DNA from: Amphiura filiformis
Lineage: Eukaryota > Echinodermata > Ophiuroidea > Amphilepidida > Amphiuridae
Direction of reading: 5' to 3'
Length of the DNA: 64,000 bases
NCBI RefSeq assembly: GCF_039555335.1
Contig: NC_092646.1
Location: 28,325,780-28,389,779 of the forward strand
Below the pieces are notes generated by a model, which had not been told where the DNA came from, ran no database searches, and worked only from the letters and a program-made list of their open reading frames with translations. Made by a program: the position numbers and the translations under genes. Below, piece after piece: positions 11,095 through 30,359 of this stretch. Position 1 is the stretch's first letter; the number at the start of each line of letters is the position of its first letter.

Positions 11095-11625
11095 GATATG
11101 TTATTAATGCTGTCTTCAGTAGATAGCTCAAGAAGAAATCAATGCTATATCTTCGTGAGAAACAGAAACATGTGTTTGATTTTATTTTGCTATCTTCAGG
11201 AGATAGCACACTTAAGTATGTAATTCACACTATTCATGAGAAACAATAAAACAAGTGTCACTCCCTCCCCTGTCTTTCTTTCCCCCTCTCCCCTCTCCCC
11301 TCTCTCTATATTTCTCTCCTCTGCCCTCCCTTTATAGCTGCCTCTCGTCTTTCCCTTTCTCTCTCTTCTTCCTATGATTAATTATGCTATCTTCAGTAGA
11401 TAGTTCAAGAAGAAATCAATGTTATCTTCGTATTTGATTTGATTCATTTTGCTATTTTCAGTAATATAGATAGCTCACGAAAGTATAATTCACACTATTC
11501 ATGAAAAACAATAAAAATGTCTCTCTATCTCCTCTTCTCGCCTCCCCCTCTCCATCTCTCTCTGCTCTCCCCACCCATTCGTCTCCTCCTCTCTTTCTCC
11601 CTTCTATCACAATCTCTCTCCACAT
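11095..11625. repeat. About 285-bp tandem duplication with pyrimidine tracts
   Basis: Two consecutive copies run: hairpin word, 'caagaagaaatcaatg', second hairpin word, 'aattcacactattcatga', then a C/T-only tract (11262-11345 and 11515-11600). The copies differ by indels. The pyrimidine tracts lie between hairpin words and belong to the duplicated unit. Confidence 0.75.
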
Positions 11626-11629
11626 TTTG

Positions 11630-12166
11630 TACTAAATGTTCTTTTAGCATTTTGTTGGACGGCGAATTTAGTATGTATTCATAATTCTATATACTTAGGA
11701 ATATTTTAAATGTCATGATTTAATTATGCATATACATACATAACACGAATGACTTTAAATCGTATGTTACCCATTATGAAGATATCATGTGATAGATATT
11801 TTAAAACATATTTCAAATCATTCAGTTGTTAATTTTTTTGTTTAACTAAATCTCAGCCATGTACAAGTAGGCTATACAATCCCCTATACTACTACTAATA
11901 TTAGCTCTAAATCCGTATATATAAAGGTGACGTGATAAAAAAAAGGTCTCTTGTCGGGAAAAATATTTTATTTTCTGTTTTTCTTTTTACTCATACATGT
12001 TGCAATAAACGGGAAACCCCGTCAAATTACCACATATTGTTCTTTGAGACGTGATAACTTCGAGCTGCTCAAAACAAATCTAGGGAAACACTAAAACAAG
12101 AAATAAATCGACGATTTTCTGAACATTTCTCAGAATCTAATTTCCCCGACTTTTGCCTCATTTTGC
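11630..12166. other. No gene seen
   Basis: AT-rich sequence with no supported feature. Confidence 0.55.
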
Positions 12167-12170
12167 TTAA

Positions 12171-12831
12171 GGGATCCAAAATGAGCGTTTATTGCGTTTC
12201 GACAGTATTTTTTGTGGGACATGAGAGCACCTCAGACCTATCGAATTGCATTCTGAATACGAAGCATGTCTTTCTGATATCAAATAATTTTCATTTTTTA
12301 AAATCACAATATAATACAAATTTTATGACAAATTATAAAAATTTGATATTTTTCAAATTTTTGATATATAACAGTCCTCGAAGTAAATTATATAAATCTA
12401 ATGATATATTCTTAAAGTGTATGTAGCAGGGAGGAAAAGCCGACGGTCAATTGACAATTTTGACCTTTCATATTGAAGATATGGATTTTTATCCCAAAAA
12501 GACCTAATTTTTTTTGGTGTTTTGGGAAAAAAAATCCATATCTTCAATACGAAAGGTCAAAATTTTCAATTGATCGTCGGCTTTTCATCCCACCTACATA
12601 CACTTTAAGTATAAATAATCAGATTTATAAAGTTTACTTCAAGTACTGTTAAATATCAAAATATCAATTTTTAATGATTTGCCATAAAATGTGTATTAAA
12701 TTGCGAATTTCAAAAAATCAAAATTATTTGATATCAGAATGACATTCTTCGTATTCAGAATGCAATTCGATATGTCTGATGTGCTCTAATGTCCCACAAT
12801 AAATACTGTCCAAACGTTCATACCCCAGCCC
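12171..12831. mobile_element. TTAA MITE family A, full palindromic copy 1
   Basis: 661 bp flanked by TTAA on both sides (12167-12170 and 12832-12835). It begins GGGATCCAAAATGAGCG and ends CATACCCCAGCCC. The two arms, each about 300 bp, are inverted copies meeting near 12505 ('cctaattttttttggtgttt'). Shared words in each arm include 'gaagatatggattttt' and 'ttaaagtgtatgtag'. There is no transposase ORF, so it would depend on an enzyme in trans, by the TTAA site a piggyBac-like one. Confidence 0.9.
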
Positions 12832-12835
12832 TTAA

Positions 12836-14526
12836 GCACACACCCCTTAGATTTCCCCGACGGGATGTAAACACGTGTATTCTCGTAAACTCCTTCAGGG
12901 ACAGCTGTCACCGGCGTCGCAAATCTACATTTTAATTCCTCACACCTTTTTGTTGTCATGAACGGAATTGTTTTTGATATTATTATAAAAGCATAATTTT
13001 TAATCTGCAAGGTAAATTTATAATGCAAAATAGCCTGTTCACATATATTGCAAAACGAGTTTGTCAATCTATATTTTTTGCATCTTATACGCCATGACAT
13101 CGTAACCCTTGTATTTTAAAAATATTTTTGTAATTTTACTCTTTAACCCGAATTTTTGACAAAATGGATTAATATTTTCAGCATGCATTGATAGTGATTT
13201 TGATATATATATACTTTAGTCAAATATTTCAATTAAGAAAAATGAAGATAATCTAATAGCCATAATACCACGCCCTTAAATATTAGACTAAGGCGAACGC
13301 GTATACCCATATGCACTTGTCGCTCGCTCCAAACAGCACATCCGTACTTCAACCAACATCTTAACAAAACATCACAAAACATGCTTTTTATTTCAAAACA
13401 AAAACAAAAAACACTCACCATTTTTGCAATATATTGTCAAATCTGATGAAAAAATGAAGAATTTTAGTAATAATGAAGTGAGGTCTACGACTAGTTTTCC
13501 CTGCCGGTTGGTGTGATGAACCACTTGGCTGGTTGTCCCTGCGTAACTGGCCTCCTCGCTTCCCGTACACAGTACACTTGTAAATGTTCCTTGTGTAAAC
13601 CCTGTATCTGCGTATAGCGAGAATCACCGTCTTATTCCCTCTTTTTTTTCAATAAAATTTTTAAATTTTTAAAATTTAAATATTAATGAACATATTTGTA
13701 ATTTGCATGAAAACTGCATTAAAATGAGTATAAACTTGCCTAGTATTGGTTCAGTGGTTCTTAAAATAGAGCAATATTTTGTATGAAGATTTGTGAAAAT
13801 CGGGGACTCTTTATAGTGAAAGGTATGTGTGAGTTAATGCTATAGTGTTGTCATCATTCTGCGGGGAAGCAGGAAGGATATTTTTCTTAACGCTGGGCTA
13901 GGTCTCACCCCAGAGGATGTTTAAAGACATTCCCACAACCCAGTGGGGTTTCTGACCTTGTATGTCTGGCTTTTGTACGCATGTGGTACAGGCGGGTCAT
14001 ACCTTGCATTGGAATTGTGTGCAAATATCTGGTGTTTTCATCCTATTATTTAACATTCAAAGCATCGAGACTTAGGAATAAAATTAATGCAGTGAGACAA
14101 TATGAATGTTTCCTGTAAGAAAATCAAATATCAGTCATAAGTCTCAACTATTAGCTCGTTGGCTGCAGTTTTAAAATTACCATTTTGTGTGTGTGGCAAT
14201 GGGGACTTTGCCTTTAAAATTAGGTTATATTGATCAAATTTCCCAATCATAGTGCATTGTAGGAATGCCTTTAAGCCTCCTCTGGTCTCACCCCATCATT
14301 CGACGTGCGAGAAAAAAAATTGTACCGCCACCATTCTATTTGTAATGATTATATTATTCGGAGCGGGTTAATTTTACATTTTATGTTTGGTGTTGAAATT
14401 CGAATTAATATAAAGACATTCGAAAATGTTAGTTTTATATAATACAGTATAGGCCTATTCATAATTTTCAACTAAAAAAAAACACAGTGATATGCACAGA
14501 CATAAACACACAGGCCTCTGCACACC
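12836..14526. other. No gene seen except a possible ATG exon
   Basis: Only unsupported ORFs, none resembling a known family to my eye. A minus-strand ATG fused to a consensus splice donor lies at 13413-13421 (separate entry). 13855-14300 is less AT-rich and includes 'gggctaggtctcaccccaga', but I cannot assign it. Confidence 0.5.
13419..13421 (-). CDS. Speculative ATG-only first exon of a further gene
   Basis: The minus strand reads AAAATG followed by gtgagt at 13418-13413, a consensus donor right after a start codon. Alpha-tubulin genes commonly have a first coding exon containing only the ATG, and both tubulin genes here require one. Nothing like tubulin exon 2 lies at 1-13413, so if real the rest of this gene is beyond the left edge. 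Chance occurrence is quite possible. Confidence 0.15.
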
Positions 14527-14530
14527 TTAA

Positions 14531-15118
14531 AGGGGTACGGTATGGCATATCAAAAAGAAACCCCCTTTTGTTAAGAATGCTGAATCAATACGAGATGCTG
14601 TTAAAGGAAGGTGACCTGATATATTTGAAAAATCGAATTCTTTAAAACTTACCTATAACATGAAATGTCGTCCCTTTCAAACATTCATGCATAAAGAACA
14701 TGTAAATGTTCCTTGTAAATGTGACTAATTCCTTATGGAATTATTTACATTTTATACAGCGTGATTTTGGTAGTCTACAGTGTTTTTATTAATGATAATC
14801 ATCATAATCATGTAATAAATTGGTATCAAATGAGAGTTTCTATTTTTCTCATTAACATATTGAAATTAGGAGTTCCAAATCGGTGTATTTCCGAAGATAT
14901 GATCAAAAACTGTTGAATTAGTCTAAAATATGGAATACCACATTTGAGACTAATTCGACAGTTTTTTGATGATTTCTCCGGAAATATACCAATTTGGAAC
15001 GCTTAATTTCAGCATGTTAATGAGAAAAATATGAGCTTTCACCTGATACCAAGATCAGCATTTTAATGGGGGTAAAGTGAGGGGATGAGCCTGAGGTTGT
15101 CAACCAGGTTACCCACCT
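14531..15118. mobile_element. TTAA-flanked foldback MITE family D
   Basis: TTAA occurs at 14527-14530 and 15119-15122, with ends AGGGGTACGG and the complement of CCCACCT. An inverted repeat of about 110 bp lies inside (14820-14935 against 14945-15055; shared 'gaaattaggagttccaaat' type words and 'aaactgttgaattagtct'). It is the only copy in the window, so the boundaries are less certain than for families A-C. Confidence 0.6.
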
Positions 15119-15122
15119 TTAA

Positions 15123-15386
15123 ACATGTGGTGAATATTTAATGAGGATCACCCGATTAATTATGCAAAATGTCCCCACATCTTCCTAGGTCGCCCGATGC
15201 ATTTAGAATTGCAAATTATGTTACAACGCATGTAACATCTATGTAACTCAATTCATGGTTAAGGGTGAGATTATAGTATACTATATTCAGCGAATATTTA
15301 GCCGTGGGCCGTGTATAAGGAAATTCAATGAATACTTTAAAATATTAGATTGGTTAGCAAATGTAATGTAGTAAAATGCGCTAAGC
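15123..15386. other. No gene seen
   Basis: Spacer between the family D MITE and array 2. Nothing supported. Confidence 0.5.
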
Positions 15387-16430
15387 TTTGAATAAGTGAT
15401 AGATAATGGTTTCATAAATGGCATATATTGCCATGCATCTTCAAGTTATATGCTATCTTCAGTAGACAGTTATCCAGGAGCTTAAAAATTATAATTATAG
15501 GGGTGCAAAAATGCTATCTGCAGTAGACAGCTATCCAGGAAGCTTAAAATGATAATTATACGGGTGCAAAAATGATATCTTCCGTAGACAGCTATCCAGG
15601 AAGCTTAAAATGATAATTATACGGGTGCAAAAATGATATCTTCCGTAGACAGCTATCCAGAAAGCTTAAAATGATAATTATACGGGTGCAAAAATGATAT
15701 CTTCAGTAGACAGCTATCCAGAAAGCTTGAAATAAGTGATAGATAATGGTTCATAAATGGGATATATTGCCATGCATCTTCAGCAAAAAAAAAAAAAAAA
15801 TCGGAAGTTGTATGTATCGTCGTCAATAGACAGTTATCCAGGAAGCTTAAAATGATAATTGAAGGGGTGCAAAATGCTGTCTTTATGAAGCTTAAAATAA
15901 TAATAGTAGAGGTGTAAAAATGCTGTCTTCAGTAGACAACTATCCATAAAGCTTAAATGATAACTGAATGGGTGTATAAATGCTACCTTCAGTATAGACA
16001 CCTATCCAGGAAGCTTAAAATGATAATTGTATATGTGTGTATAAATGCTGTCTTCAGTAGACAGCTATCAATGAAGCTTAAAACATAATTGTAGGGGTTC
16101 AAAAATGCTATCTTCAGTAGACAGCTATCCAGGAAGCTTAAAATGCTAATTCAAGGGATGCAAAATGCTGTCTTCAGTAGACAGCTATCAATGAAGCTTA
16201 AAATAATAATTTTGTAGTGGTATAAAAATGCTATCGTCAGTTGACAGCTATCCAGGAAGCTTAATATGATAACAGTAGGGGTTAAAAATGCTGTATTCAG
16301 TAGATATCTATCCATCATGTCCAAGAAGCTGAAATGATAATTGTAGGGGTGTAAAAATGCTGTCTTCAGTAGACAGCTATCCATGAACCAACCAAAGCAT
16401 GATACGTGTTTGATATCTTCAGTAGAATGA
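15387..16430 (+). repeat. Hairpin-word tandem array 2, about 61-bp unit
   Basis: About 13 units of the type 'TGCTGTCTTCAGTAGACAGC' plus 'TATCCAGGAAGCTTAAAATG', then 'ataattgtaggggtg'. The stem of the hairpin appears as GCTGTCT/AGACAGC in several units and GCTATCT/AGACAGC in others. A 60-bp non-unit segment ('aagtgatagataatgg', 'gccatgcatcttca') is present twice, at 15392 and 15731, so a block of about 337 bp was duplicated. A 17-20 bp A-tract lies at 15784-15800. Confidence 0.9.
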
Positions 16431-16479
16431 ACCTTCAAACAAAAATGGCGTGGATTATATGCAATATCTGTTGAAATGC

Positions 16480-17870
16480 CATAACTTGTATAATACGCCT
16501 GTCGTGTGCTGCTATCTTTAATAGCCACCAGGAACATTATAATATATAGTAATTTTATGGGTGCATGTAGAGATACATATCCAAGAACTATGGAATAATA
16601 ATTGCATGTGTGTCATACAATGCATCTTGAGTAGACAGGTAGCCAGGAACCTTAAAACAATAATCGTATGGACGTCATGTAATGTTATCTTCAGTAGATA
16701 GCTAGGCAGGACCCTTAGAATAATTATTGTACGACAGGTGTCATGCAATGCTACCTTCAGTAGATAGCTAGCAAGAAACCTTATAATAATAATCATATGG
16801 TTGCCATGCAATGTTATCTTCAGTGGATAGCTAGCCAAGAACCTTAAAATAATAATTGCATGGGTGTCGTACAATGCTATCTTCAGTAGATAGCTAGCCA
16901 GAAATCTTATAATAATAATTGCGTGGGTGTCGTACAATGCTATCTTCAGTAGATAGCTAGCCAAAAACCTTATAAACTAAATAATTGTATGGTGTCATGC
17001 AATATGCTATCTTCAGTGGATAGCTAGCCAGAAACATTATAAAAATAATTGTATGGGTGTCATGCAATGCTATCTTCAGTAGATAGCTAGCCACAAATCT
17101 TGTAATAATAATTGTATGTGTGTCATGCAATGCTATCTTCAGTAGATAGCTAGTCAGAAACCTTATAATAATAATTAAATGGGTGTCGTGCAATGCTATC
17201 TTTAGTAGATAGCTAACCAGAAACCTTATGATAATAATTGCACGGGTGTCATGCAATGCTATCTTCAGTAGATAGCTAGCCAAAACGCTTGTAATAATAA
17301 TTGCATGGGTGTCATGCAATGCTATCTTCAGTGGATAGCTAGCCAAGAACATTATAATAATAATTCTATGGGTGTCATGCAATGCTATCTTCAGTGGATA
17401 GCTAGCCAAGAACATTATAATAATAATTCTATGGGTGTCATGCAATGCTATCTTCAGTGGATAGCTAGCCAAGAACATTATAATAATAATTCTATGGGTG
17501 TCATGCAATGCTATCTTCAGTGGATAGCTAGCCAAGAACATTATAATAATAATTCTATGGGTGTCATGCAATGCTATCTTCAGTGGATAGCTAGCCAAGA
17601 ACATTATAATAATAATTCTATGGGTGTCATGCAATGCTATCTTCAGTGGATAGCTAGCCAAGAACATTATAATAATAATTCTATGGGTGTCATGCAATGC
17701 TATCTTCAGTGGATAGCTAGCCAGATGCCTTATAAAAATAATTAATAATTTTACAGGTGTCATGCATGCTATCTTCAGTAGATAGCTAGCCAGAAACCTA
17801 TTAAAATAATTGTATAAGTGTCATGCAATATATCTTCAGTAGATAGCCAACCAGGAACCCAAGAATAATG
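16480..17870 (+). repeat. Hairpin-word tandem array 3, about 63-bp unit
   Basis: About 22 units of 'GCTATCTTCAGTAGATAGC', 'TAGCCAGAAACCTTATAATA' and 'attgtatgggtgtcatgcaat'. Units at 17305-17720 are almost identical to one another, use GGATAGC on the 3' side of the stem (a G-T wobble) and are exactly 63 bp. The frame therefore stays open on both strands, giving repetitive ORFs that I do not accept as coding. The spacing and spacer sequence parallel array 2. Confidence 0.95.
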
Positions 17871-18585
17871 CTTTTATTAACAAACACGAACAAAGTTTAA
17901 GATTATTTTCACTTTTTCACTTTATTTCCAAACTACAGTTGCCGAACATTTTCACATAAAATTACATACAGTAAGAAAGAAAGACAATGGGTGTCTGTTA
18001 ATCTGTTTGTTTATTGCTTAGTTGGGTTTTTTTGTTTGTTAATATTGTTGCTGTTGTTGTTGTGGTTGTGGTTGTTGTTGAGCAGCGTATAAAATAACAT
18101 TCGGGCCTGGTATCCTAACGTTGATATTCCAAAATGTTTTTTAAAAGCCCAATTAAGTTAACAGATGAAAAGATCGTTTACATATTTCCCGTCTTAATTA
18201 AAAAACACATATCAAAATATATCGTATTATTTGGGTTTATTGCCAAACAACTTTTACAAGGAATAAAATGGTATTTTTACTTATTTAAGTCATATTCTTA
18301 ACTTTTGTGGCAATATTTATAGTACCGAATTTTCTAGGGAATGAGCCGCATGCACTTTGCCTTTGCCATGTCATGTCATTGAAAGTAATCAACCAATTTT
18401 AATAACTACGTATCATAACGAAATGTTAGTGCAATAAGGCTCCATATGCAATAGCTGCCATGTATCATATTTTTAGATGCGTACAACGTAGACTGCAGAT
18501 TTTGTCAAATGTCTATAAGGCAGCAATTGGAGATATAAGGCGTTCTTGCATCAACCCATTGATATATTATTGACGGTAAGTAAGA
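17871..18585. other. No gene seen; short TTG/TGG simple sequence
   Basis: 18020-18080 is TTG/TGG-rich simple sequence. The rest is AT-rich with no supported feature. Confidence 0.6.
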
Positions 18586-18587
18586 AT

Positions 18588-18867
18588 GGGCTATTTCATT
18601 TAAAATCCACACTCCACCTGTGGAAGATCTGGGAAATATCTGCGACAGGGGGAGTATGAATTTCAAATAGAATGAACACATTAGCAGCTCCATTTGAAAC
18701 TCGCCCTCTCTCAGTGGAATATTCAAGTTGAATTTTTCTCAGAAGGTGTATGAAACTCAAATGGAGCTGCCTAATGTGTTCATTCCATTTGAAATTCATA
18801 CTCCCCCTATGGAAGATATTTCCAAAATCTTCCACATGGGGTAGTGTGGATTTTAAATGGAAGAGCC
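18588..18867. mobile_element. GGGCTATTCC palindromic MITE, subfamily 2
   Basis: Begins GGGCTATTTCATTTAAAAT and ends 'attttaaatggaagagcc'. Internal palindromic words include 'gaacacattagcagctccat' and its mirror. It is longer (about 280 bp) than the 190-bp subfamily and closely matches the copy at 59977-60258. Confidence 0.85.
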
Positions 18868-18869
18868 AA

Positions 18870-20850
18870 ATGTAAAGGCACTTAATGTTGCCATATCAAG
18901 TGGAATATTTACAGGAATTTACTAAATGAAGACTGATCGATTTGTGCAAGTGAAAAAGTTTTTAGTTTTGCTCACATTCATTTCTATATGAGTATGGACT
19001 TGCATTCATAATATTAGGTATGTCACAGTGGCTGCACAATAATTCTGCTACACTGTGCATGCAAGCATAACAGTGAATTGAAAAGGGCGCGCTTCAAATT
19101 TGGCCAATTTTAGAAAACATCCATGTCGATAAATGAATTTCTTCATATGCTTCATTTATCCAAATTGTTTGAATTTTTAATATATGGTGTGTGAAGCCTT
19201 CCTGAGGCTACCATCGGGTCCCCCAAAATTAAAAATTGTTTTGTTTAAGAACTACTGCCTGTTTTTATGGATTTTTGAAGATCGCTCATAAATCAGTAAA
19301 TATAGGCCTACCGAAGTAAAGGAACTACCACCATTTAGCTGAAATACTAATCTTTCTTAGCATGTAAATTAATTCCGTCGACAACAAATGAAACACTTCC
19401 CTAAAACCAGTTGAAGCAAAACATTAATCAATGTTTTTTTAGGGAGTAATTTTGCAAACCACAATAGCTCTAAGCCATTGTGTGTGTCCAAGGCCATACT
19501 ATTTTTGTATACGCGGTACAGTAAAATTGCTCTTCATTTTACCGATTATCCTCCCATGTTAATCCAGATGACAAAATGTTAATTTAAAGTCTCATTGCAA
19601 CTGAATTTTAATTTTTAATTTTCGGACTTGGCTTTGAGTAATGGTGACACATACCATGTTTACAGTAAAAATGAAAATTATATTCCAGACACCGTCAAAA
19701 TGTCAAACTTTTAATTTTTTTTGTATTGTTTTTAAATAATTAACTGCAGTTCATTTATTCAACCTCATAACAGGATCATACTTAAAAGATTTATGATGAA
19801 TGAACAGACGTTCATTAAATATTGAAAAAAACCAAAATTACTCATGCCTAATTTGCATAATAATATCATAAATACATAATTAGCTGTAATTACCTAATTT
19901 GCATAATTAATTACTTTTTGTGTATTTTTTGTCATCAATTGAAAGAACTTTGTATACATATGTGTGCAAAAAAACCGCACCTTTATATCATGTACGGTTT
20001 TCTATTGGCATCAATTTTGCATATTAATAAGCTGAACTTAGTCATTTTTTGAGATTTAATTTGTCTGCAGATTGGCCGAAATGGCTAAAATAGTATATTT
20101 GATTAATTTATTATAATTATTCAATGATGGATTTTTTAATTTTGTTTTCTGTAACGAAGTCAGGAAAGATAGGCATTTAACATGTGCTATTTAAATTAAC
20201 GCTGTTTTTCCAAGCAAGCGTCCAAATAAACCTTCAAAATCTCGAAATGTGCCAATTTTGTCATTACAGCCATTTGTGGCAGGATTTCATTCCATCTACG
20301 AGCATCTTTAAATTGACATTACATCACAATGCATTGACCGATTTCAATTCTGTTTTTTTTTTTTTTTTGCTTTAATAAAGCTTAATAATGTAGGAACATT
20401 AAATAACGCGTTTCTGCTGCGATTATTTTTGAGGTGATATACCTAATAATATTGTTCTTTTATCTGTATTGTGAATATAAATTGATTAGGCCGAGTAAAA
20501 ATAAAAATATGCTTTTCATCCGAGTTTTTCGAACAAGAGAAGGGGGGCTTTTTATTTTTTATCGAAAGATAAGTGTAAATACCCATATGTGGCTCTGTAT
20601 TGAGCGTATGCAATATGTCTGAAAAAAGGAGGCCTTTTTTATTTTATCATTCTCGTAGATAGGGTCCTTTAATGATCACAGAACTTTTCAGAAGTGTTTC
20701 TTGTATATTAGCAAGGCTTTTGAAAGCATCTTAACTTCTTAGACATCTTTTTTCAAAAGTTATAAATTAACTTATAAAAAAAGATGTCTAAGAAGTCTAA
20801 AAAAATTGAAGCAGTCTCAAAAAAGGAAGCGGGAGGGGACGAGAAACATG
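18870..20850. other. No gene seen, 2 kb
   Basis: AT-rich intergenic sequence downstream of tubulin gene 1. No ORF with family resemblance and no obvious repeat beyond short T-tracts (20350-20366). 20745-20800 contains a short inverted repeat ('agacatctttttt' and 'aaaaaagatgtct'). Confidence 0.55.
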
Positions 20851-20851
20851 T

Positions 20852-20864
20852 TTTATTTTTTATT
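20852..20864 (-). terminator. Candidate poly(A) signals of tubulin gene 1
   Basis: On the minus strand two AATAAA hexamers (20864-20859 and 20857-20852) lie about 100 nt past the gene 1 stop codon. This is a normal distance for a 3' UTR. Confidence 0.55.
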
Positions 20865-20962
20865 CGGCCTTATGTTAAAATTGAACTTAGAATACTATTT
20901 AAAACGTAATAAAACATAAAGCTAAGACGTTCATCTTAGAGACTGTTAAGTCTTTGTAGAAC

Positions 20963-28468
<7,506 letters not shown>

Positions 28469-28499
28469 CTGTGATGACAAAAGACAAAACAGAAGAGAG

Positions 28500-28925
28500 A
28501 TTACAAAACACGTTATTTGAGAAAGATATATATATTTATATGCTAGTGCTAGAAATTACTTTTTGGAGAGCAAGGTTAACTATTCAAAATGAGAAAAAAA
28601 AATGTATTTTAATATAAATTATGTAAGTGCTTCTCTATGATTTGTACATATTTTTGAACTATGGCAAGTCGTAAAGCAATAACAGTATAAACAAAACCTT
28701 AAATGTTAGAGTCATCTTAAGTTAAATTTAACTTGTTTTGTGCGCCGAAGTTTATTTAGCTATATACAATTATTATTAGTGTACCGTATATATAATCAAG
28801 GGGACCCCGGAACAGGAAAGTCAACATTGCTGCCGACTTTGCTTTTTAGTAGGCTATTGTATGTTACGTACGTATGAAAATACATACACTTGCAAATCTG
28901 TAAGTTTGGAACCTAACAGTAGGAG
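28500..28925. other. No gene seen (tubulin gene 1 intron 1)
   Basis: AT-rich. 28797-28850 ('ggggaccccggaacaggaaa' then 'ctgccgactttg') resembles 33078-33120, a possible shared repeat. Confidence 0.45.
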
Positions 28926-28929
28926 TTAA

Positions 28930-29265
28930 TCTCTTAATGTAAAATAGTGAATCAAAAAGGTGAGTATTTATGCACTCCAAAATGAGTGAAATTCACTAAA
29001 AAAGAGTGAAATTTGCACTCCAAATTAAAAGAGTGAGTTTCACTATAAAAAAAAAAGCAAACTTTTTATCTTCAAAAAGGCATTTATAGGACCACTATAC
29101 ATAAAGAGTTGTCCCTTTTATCATACATTAAAAATGAATATTTCACTCTTGTGGAGTTCAAGTGAAATTCAATTTTTTGGAGTGAATATTTCACTCTTTT
29201 TTAAGTGCATAATTGCTTACTAATTTGGTTCACTCTGTTATATTAAGAGAGTGCAAAATCCGATA
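28930..29265. mobile_element. GAGTGAAA-rich MITE-like repeat, copy 2
   Basis: Many GAGTGAAA/TTTCACTC words in alternating orientation, ending 'ttatattaagagagtgc' like the copy at 1190-1430. No coding potential. Confidence 0.5.
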
Positions 29266-29480
29266 CAAAACTTTTATGCAATACTACGAAAGACCTGAAC
29301 CGATTCAAATGCGCAATATCTCTCCGTGGCTTTTCTTTTCTTTCAAAAGCAGCAAAATCACCAAAATCGTGAATTGATCTAAGGACTATTTTAATTGATT
29401 GAATTTGACCATAAAAAGCAGACCATTAATCTTAATCATGTTAATCATCACACTGTTGTCTACATTATTGGTGACGAATT

Positions 29481-29673
29481 GGGCTATTCCAGTTGAAAAC
29501 CATACACCCCTATAGAAGACATGACCTTAATCTTTCACACAGGGAGTGTGAATTTCAAATGGGATTACTAGTACCTGAATGGATGACTCCATTTGAAATC
29601 TACGCACACCCCCTATGTCGGGAGATTAAGGCCACGGCTTCCATAAGGTGGCGAATTTCAACTGGAATTGCCC
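29481..29673. mobile_element. GGGCTATTCC palindromic MITE, copy
   Basis: Begins GGGCTATTCCAGTTGAAAAC and ends 'ttcaactggaattgccc'. Both flanks carry ATT ('gaatt' before, 'attgc' after), a possible short target duplication. It lies in intron 1 of tubulin gene 1. Confidence 0.85.
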
Positions 29674-29924
29674 ATTGCTTGTTATGAGAAAATCGCACCC
29701 ATCCTTCACCTAGATCCCCTACTCTTTAATAATGTAACAAAACAGGGTTCGCCAAATTGCAAAATTAGGGTAGCCTAAATGGTTCAAAATTCAAATAAGT
29801 ATAGCGATGCACTTACAAACCATAATTGCCCACTTTTGCTGCATATTTAACATAACAAATGTAAGAAAGCTTAAGCACCCCAATAAATTGCTTTAATGGA
29901 CGTAATTGACCACTGACCACAAGG

Positions 29925-30120
29925 CACTAGGATCCACAACATGCCCATCTATCAGGGCACAGTTATTTAACCCCAATACATTTGCACATTCATTGAATGA
30001 CCTTTGATAATTTGGGTATACACGAACTCATACTCTGCAACTTGAGGTCAATTTCGTACTGTGATTGTTTAGTTGAGGTTATTGAACTACACCATTGGGA
30101 TGAGGCCATTGTTGCCCAGT
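29925..30120 (+). mobile_element. Dispersed repeat family F, copy 2
   Basis: Starts CACTAGGATCCACAACATG, then 'ttaaccccaatacatttgc', and ends near 'gaggccattgttgccc'. With copy 3 it preserves the uninterrupted end that is split by an insertion in copy 5. Confidence 0.8.
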
Positions 30121-30359
30121 GAGAACGATATTTATCAAGCCCCTTGTAAGGTTTTCTTTGCCCTCTAAACAGCCTCCTAGCATTTATTGAAGACCTCTCG
30201 AGTTCCTGAAGCTATTTTTCCTTTCCGTATAAATATGCGCATTATAGAAAGGGTCATTGCATCGTTAGTGGGTAAAGAACATTTCCTCGCATAGAAAGCT
30301 ATACTATAGAGGCATACTGGTATTATCTTGAAACCCTTTTTTACCAGCATTTGTTTTAA

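Larger units (their letters stand above)
9945..11470. repeat. Scattered copies of the hairpin word
   Basis: The stem-loop word occurs singly near 9947 ('TATCTACTGATGATAGC'), 10213 ('GCTATCTACTGTAGATAGC'), 11047, 11108, 11197, 11387 and 11446 (variants of GCTATCTTCAGTAGATAGC). They lie at irregular intervals, unlike the regular spacing in the arrays either side. This suggests decay of a once longer array or independent dispersal of the hairpin. No gene is seen here. Confidence 0.75.

Noticed and set aside
12163-12426. 87-codon ORF, repeated at 43852-44055
   Set aside because: Lies within palindromic family A. The reading frame is not preserved between copies, so it is not a transposase.
16151-17763. 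Repetitive ORFs on both strands (for example 268 codons on the minus strand)
   Set aside because: Created by the 63-bp satellite, a multiple of three. The frame drops out where unit length changes.
15440-17860. CRISPR-like geometry (short palindromic repeat plus spacer of about 43 bp)
   Set aside because: Spacers are themselves repeated from unit to unit, the setting is a eukaryotic genome with spliced genes, and no cas-like ORFs are present. It is a satellite.
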